Source: Zymoseptoria tritici IPO323
Taxonomy: Eukaryota > Ascomycota > Dothideomycetes > Mycosphaerellales > Mycosphaerellaceae
Length of the DNA: 64,000 nt
Direction: 5' to 3'
Assembly (NCBI RefSeq): GCF_000219625.1
Contig: NC_018210.1
Coordinates: 1,860,001-1,924,000, forward strand
Under the pieces are notes generated by a model, which ran no database searches, was not told where the DNA came from, and saw nothing but the letters and a program-made list of their open reading frames with translations. Positions 10,701 to 23,100 of this stretch are shown here, piece after piece; position 1 is the stretch's first letter; every line of letters begins with the position of its first letter. Made by a program: the position numbers and the translations under genes.

Positions 10701-13148
10701 TGAGCTGGACTGCGCGGTGCTTCCGTAATTGAGGATGGAATTGTCTCGGGCGTTGGCTGAGAGATATCGCGCTCCATGTAATCCGAGCCATCGCTGCTGT
10801 AGCGAGTGTGAGCCGATGAGCGTACAGAATCGCGAATGTGGCCGTTGGCTGCGGCATGCACTGCTTGAGGAAGATGTGAATCTCCATTGACCTTGGCCTC
10901 GCCATCGTGACCGCCATCGAGCTCAGTCAGAATGTTGTCCAATCTGCCGATGCTGCGCTGGCGCTCAACAACATGTTCAAGACGGTCAATTTCCCGTTGC
11001 ATCATCTCATGGTCTTGCTCAGCCTCTGCCAGTCGCTCCTCGAGTGTCGAAATGTACTCCTCAGCTCCCACTTCGCTGTCCCTCGCACGAGCCACTTCTT
11101 TGCGGAGTTCCGAGATCAACGTTGCGTTGCGCTCCTCATCTGTGGTCGCACCGTGCATCTTCTCCTCCAACGTCCGAGTATATGAATCGTTGTCCGCTTC
11201 TCGTTCCATGTATTTGGCAACTCGAGCTTGCAGCTGCTGTTGAATAGTGTCCAGGTATGCTATACGCGTCTCTTTCTCAAGCAGAGTGCTCTCGGTGCTT
11301 GCAAGCGATGATCTCGTCTTTGACAGTGATGTCTCCAGGCTTTGAATGGTCTTTTCGTACTCCAGCACCACCTGCTCAACGGCTTCGGCGAAAGAGTTGG
11401 ATCGCTTGATTCGTTCGCTGGCGTGCTCGCCAATCGCCTCATTCAACAGTGGTGTTTCCGCTTCTTCATTGTCCCGACTCTTGGAGATCTCGGAAATGAG
11501 TTTCGCATGGCGCCCGCTGAGTGCGTTGTAGTTCTCGCGCATGTCAAGCAGCTGGGACTGCAGCTCAGTTTCCCGACCTCGAGGACGGTCCGTTCGCTCA
11601 CCCTTGTCGTTATTACGGCCCGCGTTGTATTCGTTATGCCGGATTTGATCTCGAAGGAACGACACCTCGGCGCGCAGACGATCGATGACTGCTTGCTTGT
11701 CTCCATCTTCGTGACTCTGTTGAATCGTCGGCTTGCTTTGGATAGATCTCGCTCGGTAGGCATAGTGAACGGTGTTGAGAGTCTCGCTGAGGTGGAAAGC
11801 TGCGGGTGTGACACAAGCCACCATGAACGTGATGGCGTTGCCTCCTAAAGAGTCTTGCAGTAATCGAGTCAACTTGGCGTCGCGGTACGAGATGTGTCCA
11901 CTACCCTGTTTCGTGGACAGCTGTGAGATGACCTTGCCCAAACTCGCCAATCCCGCGTTGATGGCAATCCCTTCTTTGGCTCGTTCGCCCGTGGCGCCAG
12001 TGTTCTTCAAGCGCTCACTGCCAGCCAAGTCCACAAAATGTAGCTTGCTGTCGAGTGTTACAATATTCTCGGCGCCAGGAACATCATCGGTAGGCATTGA
12101 CCGATGCTTTTCGGCTTTTGTGAGTGGAGCTGATCGTCCGTCCGCCTTCTTCTGGATCAGATTCAAGCTGAAGACCGCATGTGATCGTGAGGATCGTGCG
12201 TTGATGGCCGTGGCGTCCGTCTGTCTGATGGTTGATCCAAAGTTCAGCGCATTGAGAACGTCCTCGGCGGAGTTGATGGGCAATTGCGTAAGGCCAGTGA
12301 GCATTATCCGACCCTTGGCGTCCTCACGAACCAAGACTTGCCCACGTTCATGTTGTGGCACAGCCTCGGGGACCAGGAGGTCGCGAAACTGTTCGTTGTA
12401 AATCTCCACATATGTTGCTCTGAGTTCCCAGCTTTTTGAGGAGGCATTCCCGCCTCGCGCGACACCGGCAATACTGGGCATGTTTTGTACCGAGTATCGC
12501 TTCGGTGTTTGAAGTCCAGAAGGTCGTGACGATGACCCGTTCAGCGCCTCGAACAGGGCTTGCGCTGCTCTGGGAACGACGCCTTTGACCTCTGGATCAG
12601 CCTGGTCTTCCGGACCGGATGTTCCCATGGTGTATGATTTGCCGGATCCCGACTGTCCGTAGGCCAGTATTGAAACATTGTATCCCTTGACGAATGATGT
12701 TACACTGTCACTCAGATACTCCCAAAGTCCTTCTTGACTCGTGTTCTCGTCGAATATCCGGTCGAAGATGAATTCTTCCTTCTTTTGCGGCGATTGAATG
12801 TGCAAAGTGTGGGAGTTGGGGACCTCGCAGGTGCTCTCGCGGAATCGTTGCGGTATGAGATCGAAGCCGGGGTCTTCAGCTTTCAGCGGTGGTCGTATGC
12901 GGACAACTAGAGGTACACAGCATGATCAGTGGAATGTCTTTTTGTCGCGTAAACGATGGATGCCACGCACCAACTTTGACGGCGGTTCGAGCGGACTCCT
13001 CGTCGCTGGACCGGCTCGCGACCTCGGCCATGCGACTCTGGGTTCGATTGTGAGGTCGCATGGTCGACGGGTGGGCTGCAGTGAATCCAGGCGATGCAGG
13101 CGGAGTCGCATGGCTGGCTGCGTTATTAGGAGCAGGAGGAGGCTCCAT
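7711..13148 (-). CDS. Kinesin-4-like motor protein with long coiled coil, three exons
   Basis: Plus-end-directed microtubule motor by family, about 1773 residues. Exons are 13148-12971, 12906-8441 and 8388-7711; introns 12970-12907 and 8440-8389 have canonical sites and restore frame, the first joining exactly inside VKVVVRIRPP. The ATG at 13148 (MEPPPAPNN) is the first in frame. The N-terminal motor spans about 57-450, with P-loop GQSGSGKS at 143-150, switch I NARSSRSH ending near 302 and switch II DLAGSER at 352-358. Coiled coil fills most of 470-1560, followed by a Ser/Pro-rich linker, another coiled coil and a Lys-rich end. An N-terminal motor plus very long coiled coil suggests the KIF4/KIF21 class, with chromosome or spindle roles. 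The subfamily is inferred; the motor identity is certain. Confidence 0.88.
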
Positions 13149-15989
13149 AATCGCGCGCAACCCCTACGAGTGGCAGAGCGCCCGACGACCAGGGTGTCGT
13201 GTGGAGGACCTCGCTAGAGGGAGCAATCGGAATGCGCACGGGCGGTACCAGCGGCGCTTGGAGGCTCGCGGAGTTGGAATTGGCGCAATCACCAATCAGT
13301 CAGTGAAGAATGTTATTGTCAGTGATGCACACAGGTCGCGCTCCTCTCATTGAACGAGAGCGTGTGCTCCGAGTCGTGAGTCGGCATTCAAAAATTGCCA
13401 CGACGAGGTGGGTGATGATGAAGAGGAGGATGGGGAGTGGCCGAAACGGACCTAACGGGCTGCCGTTTCGAAACTTTGGCTTCTAGTTCTATCAGCTGAA
13501 TGTCAGCCTCCCGTCTCCACTTCCTACGAGGCGCGAAACTAAATGGTCTGGAGGCTGGACGATGGACTTACCTTGCGATTGCCTACTCTCAAGAAGTTGG
13601 TTGATTTTTCGAAGACGGTCTGCAGTGGAACGCGGCGAGTGATTATTCCAGGGCGGATCGTTGCAGGGCGCCACCTGTCGAAGACGGAAGACTGAAGCGA
13701 AAGACTGGGATCCCCTCGCATGTTCTATTGCCAGTCATCACCGGGAAGTCCAATCAATGCGATGGCACGGGAAGAGGCAGTATAATGCTTCTCTTCTGGC
13801 TGCCAACACATACATGCACAGGCACGAGGCACAGCTCCATCAACTCAGGGGAACGATCAGTAAGAGAGGGGCGATCATATACGAGGCGCCGGTACTTTCA
13901 TAGCTCGCAGTCTCGCCTACAAGCTGTACAGCATTCTTCACCCCGCCGCCAGGGGCCTCACTTTTCATTTCCTTCAAGAAACAGTTTCCCTTGTGACAGG
14001 ATTGCCACAGACACAATGATACCGTAATACACTCTCAAACTGGCATTGCCCTGCGACGTGGATGATCATACACGTTCCATTTTTATCAACATCACACATG
14101 GCAATCAGGATTATTCAGTGCCGCACCTTGTCTTGCACGTTGTTGTTCCTTTTCCTCCTTCCGAGCCGCGGTACCTCTCGGTCCGTCGGTCTCCCAAAGC
14201 TTCCAGCCTCGGACTTTGGCCCCGTACCTGCAATTCGGCAGCTGGAGTTTTAAACATTTCGCCTATTATCTTTTAGTGTGAACCGTCTTTCTTGTTGACT
14301 TCTCGATGGGACGGGAGTGTGTTTCATGTCATGAATCCACCACTCTGGCATGCTACCTTCTCCAGGGTGCGACTGAGGCGTCACAGTGGACGTCGTACAA
14401 CTCACACCTCACCGTTGTCAATTGGCATCACTCCACCAAAACCTCCGGTATGATAGATATCTCGACCTCACTGCTCATCCCGCCCCACGCGAGAAGCGCG
14501 AAACACGCTTATACCGCCTTACCTCGATCGCCCGGCGCCAACCCTGAATTTTCCACGCCTGTGATCCGATCAGAAGCTCTCATCTCACTCGACTCGCGAG
14601 ATCACCACATCAAATATCTTTTTTCCCGTGATGAACAGGACAAAGCCGGTGAAGCCACAGTAAGATAGCCACACTTTGACCACCTCACCTGATGACAATG
14701 ATGAGTGAACGAACCTTCGCTGGGAAATGTCAGACTCGTATGTCGTATGAAGGTACGTATATCCATCAATGTCTGACCGACCACGATCATCCATCGACTC
14801 CCCATCGCAATTCTCGTAGGGCTGGTCCTCCCCACCGATAAACGAGGCCCAAATCCGAGAACCATCATCATCTGGAGAAATCGCGACCGTTGGGCGAACG
14901 GCGGTTCGTCGATCTGTGATGAAGTCGCGCCAATGGCTCATTTCGACGCCAAAAAATTCCGTCTTAGCTCACGATTCTGCAACGCTGGCTTCCGAAAATT
15001 GCAATCTTGGTTCAACGTCGAGTCTAGAACTAACAGAAAAGGCTATCTCTCGTCCCGGTTTTTTTTTTCCCGGGACGAGGGGTCTGGCGTTGACGGGTCC
15101 AGCATCTCTGTGGAGAGGGAGACATTCTCGCACCTCCATACTCTGGCATGGATCTGTCCTGTCGTTGATTGATCGTGATGATGGGGCTGATGGCGACATC
15201 GATCAGGGTTTTGCGCAATTTTTGATGAGTGGGGGTCAGACTCACAGCGGCTGACAGCATGCTGATGGGGAAAGCTTGTTCGCGTGGAAAGACCTCGGGA
15301 TCAACGGGATCAACGAGAGGTGCGAACATATATGTCGATAATGAACATCTGGGAAAACCTAGCGGCAATTCGACCTGCTTCTGTCTTGTGAGCCGCAGAG
15401 GCGAAGAGTGGGTAGATCGTCTGAAGAGAACGTATATGTAGATTAGGAAAATGTATTCAAAAGCACGTTCGACTTTATCAACGCCCTTTGGTCGAAGTAG
15501 ATCGTCAAACGCTTTGACGGGATGTACACCATCACAGCTTCACAGTGTCATTCTACTCACGCCGCGTCTCACGCAATCTCGACTGTCCTCGAAGCTGTGT
15601 CGTCTGAGCACCCACCATAGCCTCCATCTCGCAGGGGCCTCTTTCAGTGTTCAGCTGCCTGGTCCCTAACCCTAGCAAGCAAAGAATGCCATCGAATGTG
15701 TGCTCAGTCCCAGCCTGAGTTCAAGCACAGTAGAACAATCTCGTGGGTATCATATAGATTGTGCTCTACTCATCTCCTCCGACTATCGTACACGCCTCAG
15801 AACGCCCTGCAGGTCAAACACCCAGACTCCCATATCTTCATAGGTCTTCCCTTCATGCTGCCGTGCCCGCGCGGACAAAACCTTCGTTCCCCAACGACGA
15901 GCCCTCAGACCGAGCACCCCAGAATACCAAGTATACGCACTCATGAACCATCCCAAGTGCTGTCCCATCCATGGGCGGATATACTGTGC
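13149..15989. other. Gene-poor 2.8 kb interval upstream of kinesin
   Basis: No frame here shows a recognisable domain. The best unsupported candidates are minus-strand frames at 14585-14941 (starting MSHWRDFITDRR, with possible splice sites near 14690-14755) and 15030-15368. A gene with short exons cannot be excluded. The sequence is not RIP-like and looks like unique host DNA. It includes the kinesin promoter and the 3' flank of the phosphatase gene. Confidence 0.4.
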
Positions 15990-17466
15990 TCACAAAAAGT
16001 ACTCTCCTCTCCCTTGACGTCCCGCCGGCACCGCTCTCCTATGGTCGGGAACGGCGGAGAAGATCTTGAAGTCGGGCTCCAGATCATCGCCGAGGGTCAT
16101 GATGCTGGCGACGTTGCCGCAGCGGTAGCAGTAATTCGGCGCCGACCAGACGGTCACGACGTCTTGCGTGGCGAAATGGTATTTGTAGCCTTCGTTGACT
16201 AGCTGATGAGCGCGGGCGATGAGCTGTAGGTTGTTGACGTGGTTGAACTGTTTCGAGAGGTCAGGACGTCCCACACCAGAAGTCATTTGTTAGGATTCGA
16301 CTCACCTCGCTGGACACTTTGTCTCCGAATAGCCAGCCTGCACCTCGAGGCGAGACGGCCCATGTTTCGACATCTTCCGGATCACTCCATACCAAGTCGC
16401 AGAACGCTCCTTCGTGTGGGATTTCCTGTGCTCTTGCAACAACTCTTATTTGATCAAGAGTTCGGATTTCCGGAGAGAGGCCGCCGTGAACGCAGAGGAC
16501 TTTGCCGTCGATGATGGCGGCAAGGGCGAGAAAGTCAAAGACCTGACAGCAAGACTTCCAAACACTGGCGTTGCCGTATTTCTGCTGACACTCCTCGTAG
16601 AATCCGTAGACCTGTGTGATTTGGCGAGACTCGTGGTTCCCGCGAACAAGAGTGACCTTGTCGGGATATCTGTACGTTGGTTAGCCAGAGCGATGCATCA
16701 AATGTTGTTATTCATACTTCGCCTTCAAACACATCAAGAGCGTGAACGTCTCGAGCGAGAAGTATCCTCTGTCGACAAAGTCGCCCAAGAAGACGAAGTT
16801 CTGGTGTCCAGTCGCCAGGTCTACTTTATTGCTCTTGCTCTTACTCCGACTTGCGTTGGCACTTCTGACGCCAACACCACTATCCTCACTGCCGTCGTCG
16901 TCATCCTCATCATCCTCCTCTCCATTCATGCTCCGGCTCCGCACTCTTCCTCGCTGTTCCTCATCGTCTTCTCCACCCTGCTCAGACCCATCATTTGATG
17001 CTGCAGATGTGTACGCGCTGTCCTGTTGAAACCTTCGCTTCATCTTCTTGCGCACCTTCGGGTCGGAGATTTGTGTGGGAGGTTCCAGATCCGCTGCGTT
17101 GAAGCCGGCCGCTGCTTTTCCTCGAGGGCTCAGACTTGACCTCGCCTGTGCATTTCTCGCACCTGCCGCCGCCTCAGCTGCTCTTTGGTCGACTTCACCA
17201 GGCATGCCACCAGCCACATGGAATAGCTCCAGCAGATCGTAGAACTGGCCGTGAATGTCTCCGCATACCGTGACGGGAGATTGCACAGGCTGTATATTCG
17301 ACTCCTCCATCAGGCACTCCTTCACGATCTCGCAGAGGCGCTTCATGTCAGCCTCCGGTAGGTATCGACATAGCTTGGCCTGTTCGAGCCATTCATCCGG
17401 ACCAGAATTCGCGCTTAAGGTCGCAGGTCCGGGTTGAGGGACGTCCGAGTCCCTCTCGCGCACCAT
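15990..17466 (-). CDS. PPG1: PP2A-like Ser/Thr phosphatase PPG1 with acidic insert
   Basis: Metallophosphatase catalytic subunit of the PP2A group, about 456 residues; by family it removes phosphate from Ser/Thr in cytosol or nucleus, and the yeast relative acts in glycogen and Far-complex control. Exons are 17466-16718, 16669-16306 and 16247-15990; introns 16717-16670 (GTATGA donor) and 16305-16248 restore the conserved [17 protein letters not shown] and EFNHVNN joins. Metal-site motifs are GDIHG (69-73), GDFVDRGY (228-235) and RGNHE, with the late [11 protein letters not shown] motif. The C-terminus is EYFL, like the methylated DYFL tail of PP2A. About 130 residues (91-221), rich in Asp/Glu, Ser and Arg, separate GDIHG from GDFVDRGY, where PP2A has roughly 20. 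Confidence 0.9.
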
Positions 17467-17870
17467 CTTGGAGGATCACGAGGGCGAATCGGTGGGTGAG
17501 CTGAAGGACGCAACTGACGATTCGGTCGGTCAGTATATCTCGAGAGCACGGGCGATGTCCAGGGGTTTTGACGATGTCTCGTGCGCAGCAGGGTTGTAGG
17601 TCACAGGGTATGAGGTTGTGAGTGAGTTCGTGATGAAGTGAAGTGGGTCGGTGTTGCGCGCTTTCCCGCCGGCGCTACCTCCGCAAAGCGGCAGAGATCA
17701 AGGGTCGTCGATCCCGAAAGACCTGCGACCAACAGCTCTTTTCAGCTACTTGAGATCACACTGTGCACGACAGCAGATGATAGGAACGAGAGAGCGAATG
17801 GCCTCAGGTTCTGCTGACTTTGGACATACTGCTATAGATATTCGCCTCTCCCAAGGCCCATGATCCTCGA

Positions 17871-19517
17871 TCATGATTGCGCATCGACTTTCGTAACGCC
17901 CGGAGTCGAGGGAGTGGACTGCATCGTCTGCGCCGTTGTGGCAGATGTCCCAACAACTCCTCCTCTACCTCCACGACCTCCTCGCCCTCCGCCTCTGGCA
18001 CCGTTGAAGCCGCCTCTGCCTCCTCCCACTCCACCTCCACCGCCACCAACCATCCCACCAACAGCATTATTGCCCGCGTTCCGATCCTTGAACTCGAACA
18101 CTTCAACATGGCCGTTCCCTACGGGTATCTTCTTCGCTTCCAGCGCCTTCTTCATCGCTTCCACAGTCTTGAATATCGCAATTGCAGTTCCCTTTCGAGG
18201 ATCGATCGTGACATTAACGACGTCACCGTGCTTCGCGAGCGCTTGCTGGATCAGGATTTCGGTCATGCCCTGGCTGGGATTGGCATGTTTGAGGTAGGCT
18301 TTGTGATTCGATGTGATTGCATTTGGCTGCGACTGAGCTTTCGGGCCTGTTGGCGCTTTCGCAGGTGCTGAAGATTGGGCGGCTTGAGTCGCTGCGGGCT
18401 TGTCCTTTGCATTTGCCTGTGCAGGTGTTGGTTGGGAGGCTGCGGGTGTCGCCGGCGGTTTCTGTACAATGGCTTTTGGCTTGATACCCAGGTCTTTCTG
18501 CAGCATTTTCTTGATCCCTTCCGTGTTATTGCCTCGTTGACGCTGCCGCCCAGGAGCAGAAGGCTGTGCGGTACTTGCTGCAGCAATAGTTGCCGCAGGA
18601 GCCACAGCTGGTGTCGTTCCAGCAGGTTGTGCTTTGGCCGGCGGGACGGCTTTCTTCCCTTTCGCGGGACTGGCAACTTTTGCATTCGTCTGCAACGGCG
18701 ACGCAGGCCGCTGTTGTGGCTGTTGCTTAGAAGCAATTTGCTTGTTCAAAGCCTTGACGGCTTCCTTTGATGCTTGTTCAACCTTCTGCTGCTGTCCTTT
18801 ACCGGCCTTGACATCCTTCTCCGTAGTGGGGACCACCTCTTTGCTGTCCTTCTGGGCAGGTCCTTTGCCGTCCTTTTTGTCCTCTTTGCTCGCCGCTGCC
18901 TTCGCCTTGTTCGCCTTCTTCTCCCGCAGGGCGTCAATCAACGGCGTGCTCTTGACCTTGACCTTCTCCGTCACATCTTTCTCCACGTTCACACTGTCAA
19001 TCGCGGCCGGCTTGACAATCGGCTGTGTCTCCGCTTCGAGAAAGGCGATGAATTCCGGATCCGTATCGATAGTGCCTTGACGATTGTCCGCCCGTACTTT
19101 GACGTTGAGAGGAGTTCGTTGAATGGGTGCGAACCCAATAGTGGGCGGGAGATGTTTGAGGTCCGAGTGCTTGTAAGTGCCAGCCTTGTCGTGGAAGACT
19201 ATGGCGAGGAAGCGCGCGTCCAGCTCTTTTACCATCGACTCGTTCACCAAATGGATGTAGCATCTGCTCTGCTCGGGGAATTTCCCCAAACCCGACTTCA
19301 CTTTACCCTGACGGTACTCTCTCCAATCCACCTTGCCATTTCCCAATTTCCACTCATCTCCCAAAGTCTCTTCGAATTCGGTCAAGGTGAGTCCCGGTGG
19401 TAATCGACGGATCTCCAGCTTCAAACGTGGTGCGACCGCTTTCGGTGCTGCGCGTGTGGTGGTATTGACCGGTAGCACGCCTCGCTCACCATTCTTGGAG
19501 AGCAATTTGGGCGGCAT
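17871..19517 (-). CDS. UPF3: Nonsense-mediated mRNA decay factor UPF3
   Basis: Smg4/UPF3 family protein of 548 residues, an adaptor linking exon-junction or terminating-ribosome signals to UPF2/UPF1 in nonsense-mediated decay. The Smg4/UPF3 RNP-type domain is at about residues 28-170 (LKLEIRRLPPGLTLTEFEETL, then RCYIHLVNE, then FIAFLE). A Lys/Ala/Gln-rich charged linker follows, then a second RRM-like segment at about 420-500 (KHANPSQGMTEILIQQALAK, then GTAIAIF). The tail is Gly/Arg-rich (RGG repeats), an RNA-binding feature. The frame is open upstream of 19517 but only to a TTG, so the ATG at 19517 (MPPKLLSKNG) is taken as the start. It is single-exon as read. Function is assigned from the N-terminal domain. 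Confidence 0.88.
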   Translation of the reverse strand: MPPKLLSKNGERGVLPVNTTTRAAPKAVAPRLKLEIRRLPPGLTLTEFEETLGDEWKLGNGKVDWREYRQGKVKSGLGKFPEQSRCYIHLVNESMVKELDARFLAIVFHDKAGTYKHSDLKHLPPTIGFAPIQRTPLNVKVRADNRQGTIDTDPEFIAFLEAETQPIVKPAAIDSVNVEKDVTEKVKVKSTPLIDALREKKANKAKAAASKEDKKDGKGPAQKDSKEVVPTTEKDVKAGKGQQQKVEQASKEAVKALNKQIASKQQPQQRPASPLQTNAKVASPAKGKKAVPPAKAQPAGTTPAVAPAATIAAASTAQPSAPGRQRQRGNNTEGIKKMLQKDLGIKPKAIVQKPPATPAASQPTPAQANAKDKPAATQAAQSSAPAKAPTGPKAQSQPNAITSNHKAYLKHANPSQGMTEILIQQALAKHGDVVNVTIDPRKGTAIAIFKTVEAMKKALEAKKIPVGNGHVEVFEFKDRNAGNNAVGGMVGGGGGGVGGGRGGFNGARGGGRGGRGGRGGVVGTSATTAQTMQSTPSTPGVTKVDAQS

Positions 19518-20101
19518 GGCGTGCCGTGGGAGGCCAGGAGTTGGTTGGTGTTGGGTCAATGTTTGTGGTCGAGAGCGTGGGGTGCTAGAAGTGACGGCGA
19601 TCGATGGCAGCTGCCCGAGCCGCAGCTCCAAACGGCCTTGGCAGGAACTGACTTCTTCACATGACGGAGCGGGTCCTGGTCTCACCTTTGTCTGACCGTT
19701 GTCACTGGAGGAAAGGAGAATTTGTTGACTTCGACCTTGATCTTCATTCAATGCTTCTACATTTCAAAGCACATGGTAGCTCGCTCGGACTACTTAAGAG
19801 GTTCAAAGTGGCTCAAATCGATGTCCCAGCTCTCAGCTCCACCACCCCTCCACATGCAGCGGGCATGGCGAACTGCGAATCTTCCATCTCTTAAATCTCC
19901 GCAAAACACTCGGCGTGCAATGTGATCATATGACGAATCATGAAACGCCTTCGCTCATGAGAAAACAAACGACCGCAAAATGTCATCGCTGAACAGCTCA
20001 GGGCTGGAAGAAGATGATGTGGATATGTACTACTATTATGGTCATCAAGGTCGTGAGGGAGGATGTCTTCTCCGGATATGGCAGCCGTTGTACGATACCC
20101 C
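19518..20101. other. Intergenic region, UPF3 promoter and 3' flank of WD40 gene
   Basis: A 584-bp spacer between two minus-strand genes. No domain-bearing frame and no RNA gene seen. Confidence 0.4.
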
Positions 20102-23100
20102 TCACAGGAAGCCGCCTTGCGCTCCGTGGTAAACACCTTGCTGCAAAGTGTCCGGCGGCATATTGGCGCGGATCTCCTTGGGATTCCTGTAGCCGGTGCT
20201 ACTCTGGCTACGGCTCGGCAAAGTGAACGGAGGAATGGTCGTTTCGTTCAGACGAAAGTCGGAGCCGTGCATTGGAGCCGGCGGCGGGGGAGGCGGCACT
20301 GGAATCTGATCGACGCTCTGGGCTGCCATGGCTTGTTCGTAGGGGGATTTCGCTCGCTCGGTCATGCTCTCTCGACGCAGATGGCCTCGCTGCATGGGCA
20401 TTGGCGGGAGCACCGTCTCGTATGGGTTGGGTCCGGAGGGTTTGTAGTCGACTGGTGGCGATTTGGCGCGACTCTTTGAGCCACTGCGCATGCGATCGCC
20501 GAATCCACGGAACCGAGCGCCGAAGCCATCGCCGCTGGGTTGATTCCTTCGATGCTGAAGGGAGGGCTCAGCTGTGGCTGCTCGAACCATGGGCATTGGC
20601 AACATTGGTCCTCGAGGGTCTATTGCATTCGTGGTGTCATCATCTTCGATCGCGATTTGGATGTCGCCCACGTTACCTCGCGCCGGCTGATACATGGTTG
20701 GCGGCGGAGGTGGTGGAGGCGGCCCGGCCAGATGCTGTAACTCCGGAAGCAGCATCGGTGGCGCCTCTGGAACGATCACGATGTGGTCTTCGCTGTGAAG
20801 AGCCGCATCTATGCTGGCCGGCATTGGATCCTCCCGCAGTCGCCCAACATCTGGTGGCGAAATCTTGCGGATGTGACCGCGACCTCCGGAGAGGCGGCGA
20901 GAAGATTGAGAAGCGGCAGGTTGATACGAAGAACTTCCAAGCATGGACTGCTTTTCGGGCGGAGCTGAAGCCGATCGCTGTGGTCCTTGTGGAGTCTTCT
21001 GTCCGAATACGGTTGAAGGCAAGAGTGGTCCGACTGAATCGCTGTTCTCGGAGAGGGCAGAACGAGCGACATCCGACGACATGGTAGAGTAATGCAAGCC
21101 GGAGGACTGGAGAGAAGATGCTTGGCTCAGACTAGAGCCCGTGACTTGACTCAGGCTGCTGCCCAGCGAAGACAGCTCACTGAACTTTCCAGGAATATCC
21201 GGCACAGGAGGAGCACCACCCTCTCGCTCATTCGGATCGGCACTCATGTAGCGCGGATGCCTCATGGCTCTGGGTGTCGCAGGAAGGCCGATTGGTGCAG
21301 ACGGAGTGGACGTTCCGGTGATTCTGCTACCGTAGTTGCCGTAGCGCGACATCGCTTCCGGGTCGACCGTCTGGCTTCGTGATAGTGGAGGTTGATAAGA
21401 CGTCGGACTATCTCCAAGTTCAGTGTGCGATCGAGAGGCCATCGGTGGTCTACCACCGCTAGGAAGGTCGCCAGGGAGAGGAATCGCTGGAGCAGATGGT
21501 CTTCTTGCGAGGGAACGACGCCTTGCCTCCAATTCTTGTGCAGCAATTTGCTTGCGAGTGAGCGTGCGAGCCCTTGGTTCTGGAGTCCTGGAAGTCGTTG
21601 CCTCCGAAGGCATGTACGCTCCAGGTTCGGCATCATTGTGCGACACTTCCGAGCCAACAGCATTCGCAGCGCTGGGTCCGCGACTGCTTGATCGCTCACG
21701 TTGATCCCGACTGGCATGCCTGCGATCTTGCAGTGCATCCCCACCAGGTTGTCGGCTTGAGCCACGAGCTCTAAAGCGAAGGCCATGACCATCACTCTTT
21801 GTCTCGTCGTCCTCTTCCCCGAAGCGTTTGGAAGACAATACCGGCAGAGATGGCGAACGAGGTGCCGATGATGCATCGCGACCTTGACTCCTGCCGCGGG
21901 TGCTGCTAACGTCAATTGGTGCCAAGCTACCAATTCTCGCCGCTTTCTCATCCGCTTGCCGCCGAGACTGTTTCCCAGCCGACATTTGAGAAATGCCGCT
22001 TCGATGAGAGTCCGTGGGAGACGTCATCTTGTAGAAGTTCTCGTCATCTGTGGTGGCGGGCTCAGCGGCTTGTGGGAAAGAGGCTTGCTGGAACTCCTCT
22101 GGTGACATGGGAACCGGCGACGAAGGCGAGCGTTTTCCAGGCTTAATGTAAGTAACATTCCTGCCACGAGACTCCGACGGGTCGCGCATGCGGCTGCTGG
22201 CGCGACTCTCTGCACGCCTGCGGCTGGTGTTGCGAGATCTGCTCCCGGCCCGTGACCGACTCTTCGCGCGCTCTTGCCGGGCGGCATTGCGAGCCTCTTC
22301 GACGCTGTTGATGTACGCGTCTATGGCTTTGCCCTTGTTACTCCTCATGCTACCTCCAGTAAGAGGCCCCGGACTGAAAGCTCCGCTACGACCGGTGCCA
22401 AGGTTGTCGCTCATACCACTTGCGTTCGTACTGGGACCAGGAGAAAGTGCATTGCCGTACGACGTCTGCACAATCTCAACTGCGAGACCTTCCGGCTTTC
22501 GTCCATGGGAATCGCTCCGCTTGCCAGATTCTTCTCTCAGCCTTGCAAAGACACCTTGAGCCGGGGATGGTAGGTGATCCTCGTCTTGGATCAATTGTCC
22601 GAGCCTTGCGGCATCGAACACGCTCGGCCGCACCGCTGTTGCAGGCTCCGGGACGCTGCTGCTGACGGACGGCGCACGACTCGATCGACTTGGAGCTCTT
22701 GGTGGTTGATCGCGAGCGGCAGTGAGCGGGGTGGCCATCTCTTTGGCTTCTTGCTTTGCTCGTTCTATATCACCGCGCGACGGAAGCCGTTTTCTTCTGG
22801 TGAAGCCACCGGGAGTGGCAGTCCGTGCCGTAGATGGCTCACGAGCCTGGTTGCCAGTCTTCCAAGGCTGGACACCTCCCGGTGAGAGCGCTGACTGTGC
22901 GATCGGCGTGAAGCCAACGGCAGTGGCGACTGCTTTGGTTGTGGCTGGATCGTCACCAGATACTGGCGCCCCTCTGTCTCCAAACGTAGTAATGAGCTTG
23001 AGAGATGCATTCATAGCTGTAAGTCGTCCTGATCCAGAGCGAGATGGCGGTGATAGTGGCGGACTAGACATCCCGCCGGCGCTTGTTGGCTGCGTGAGAC

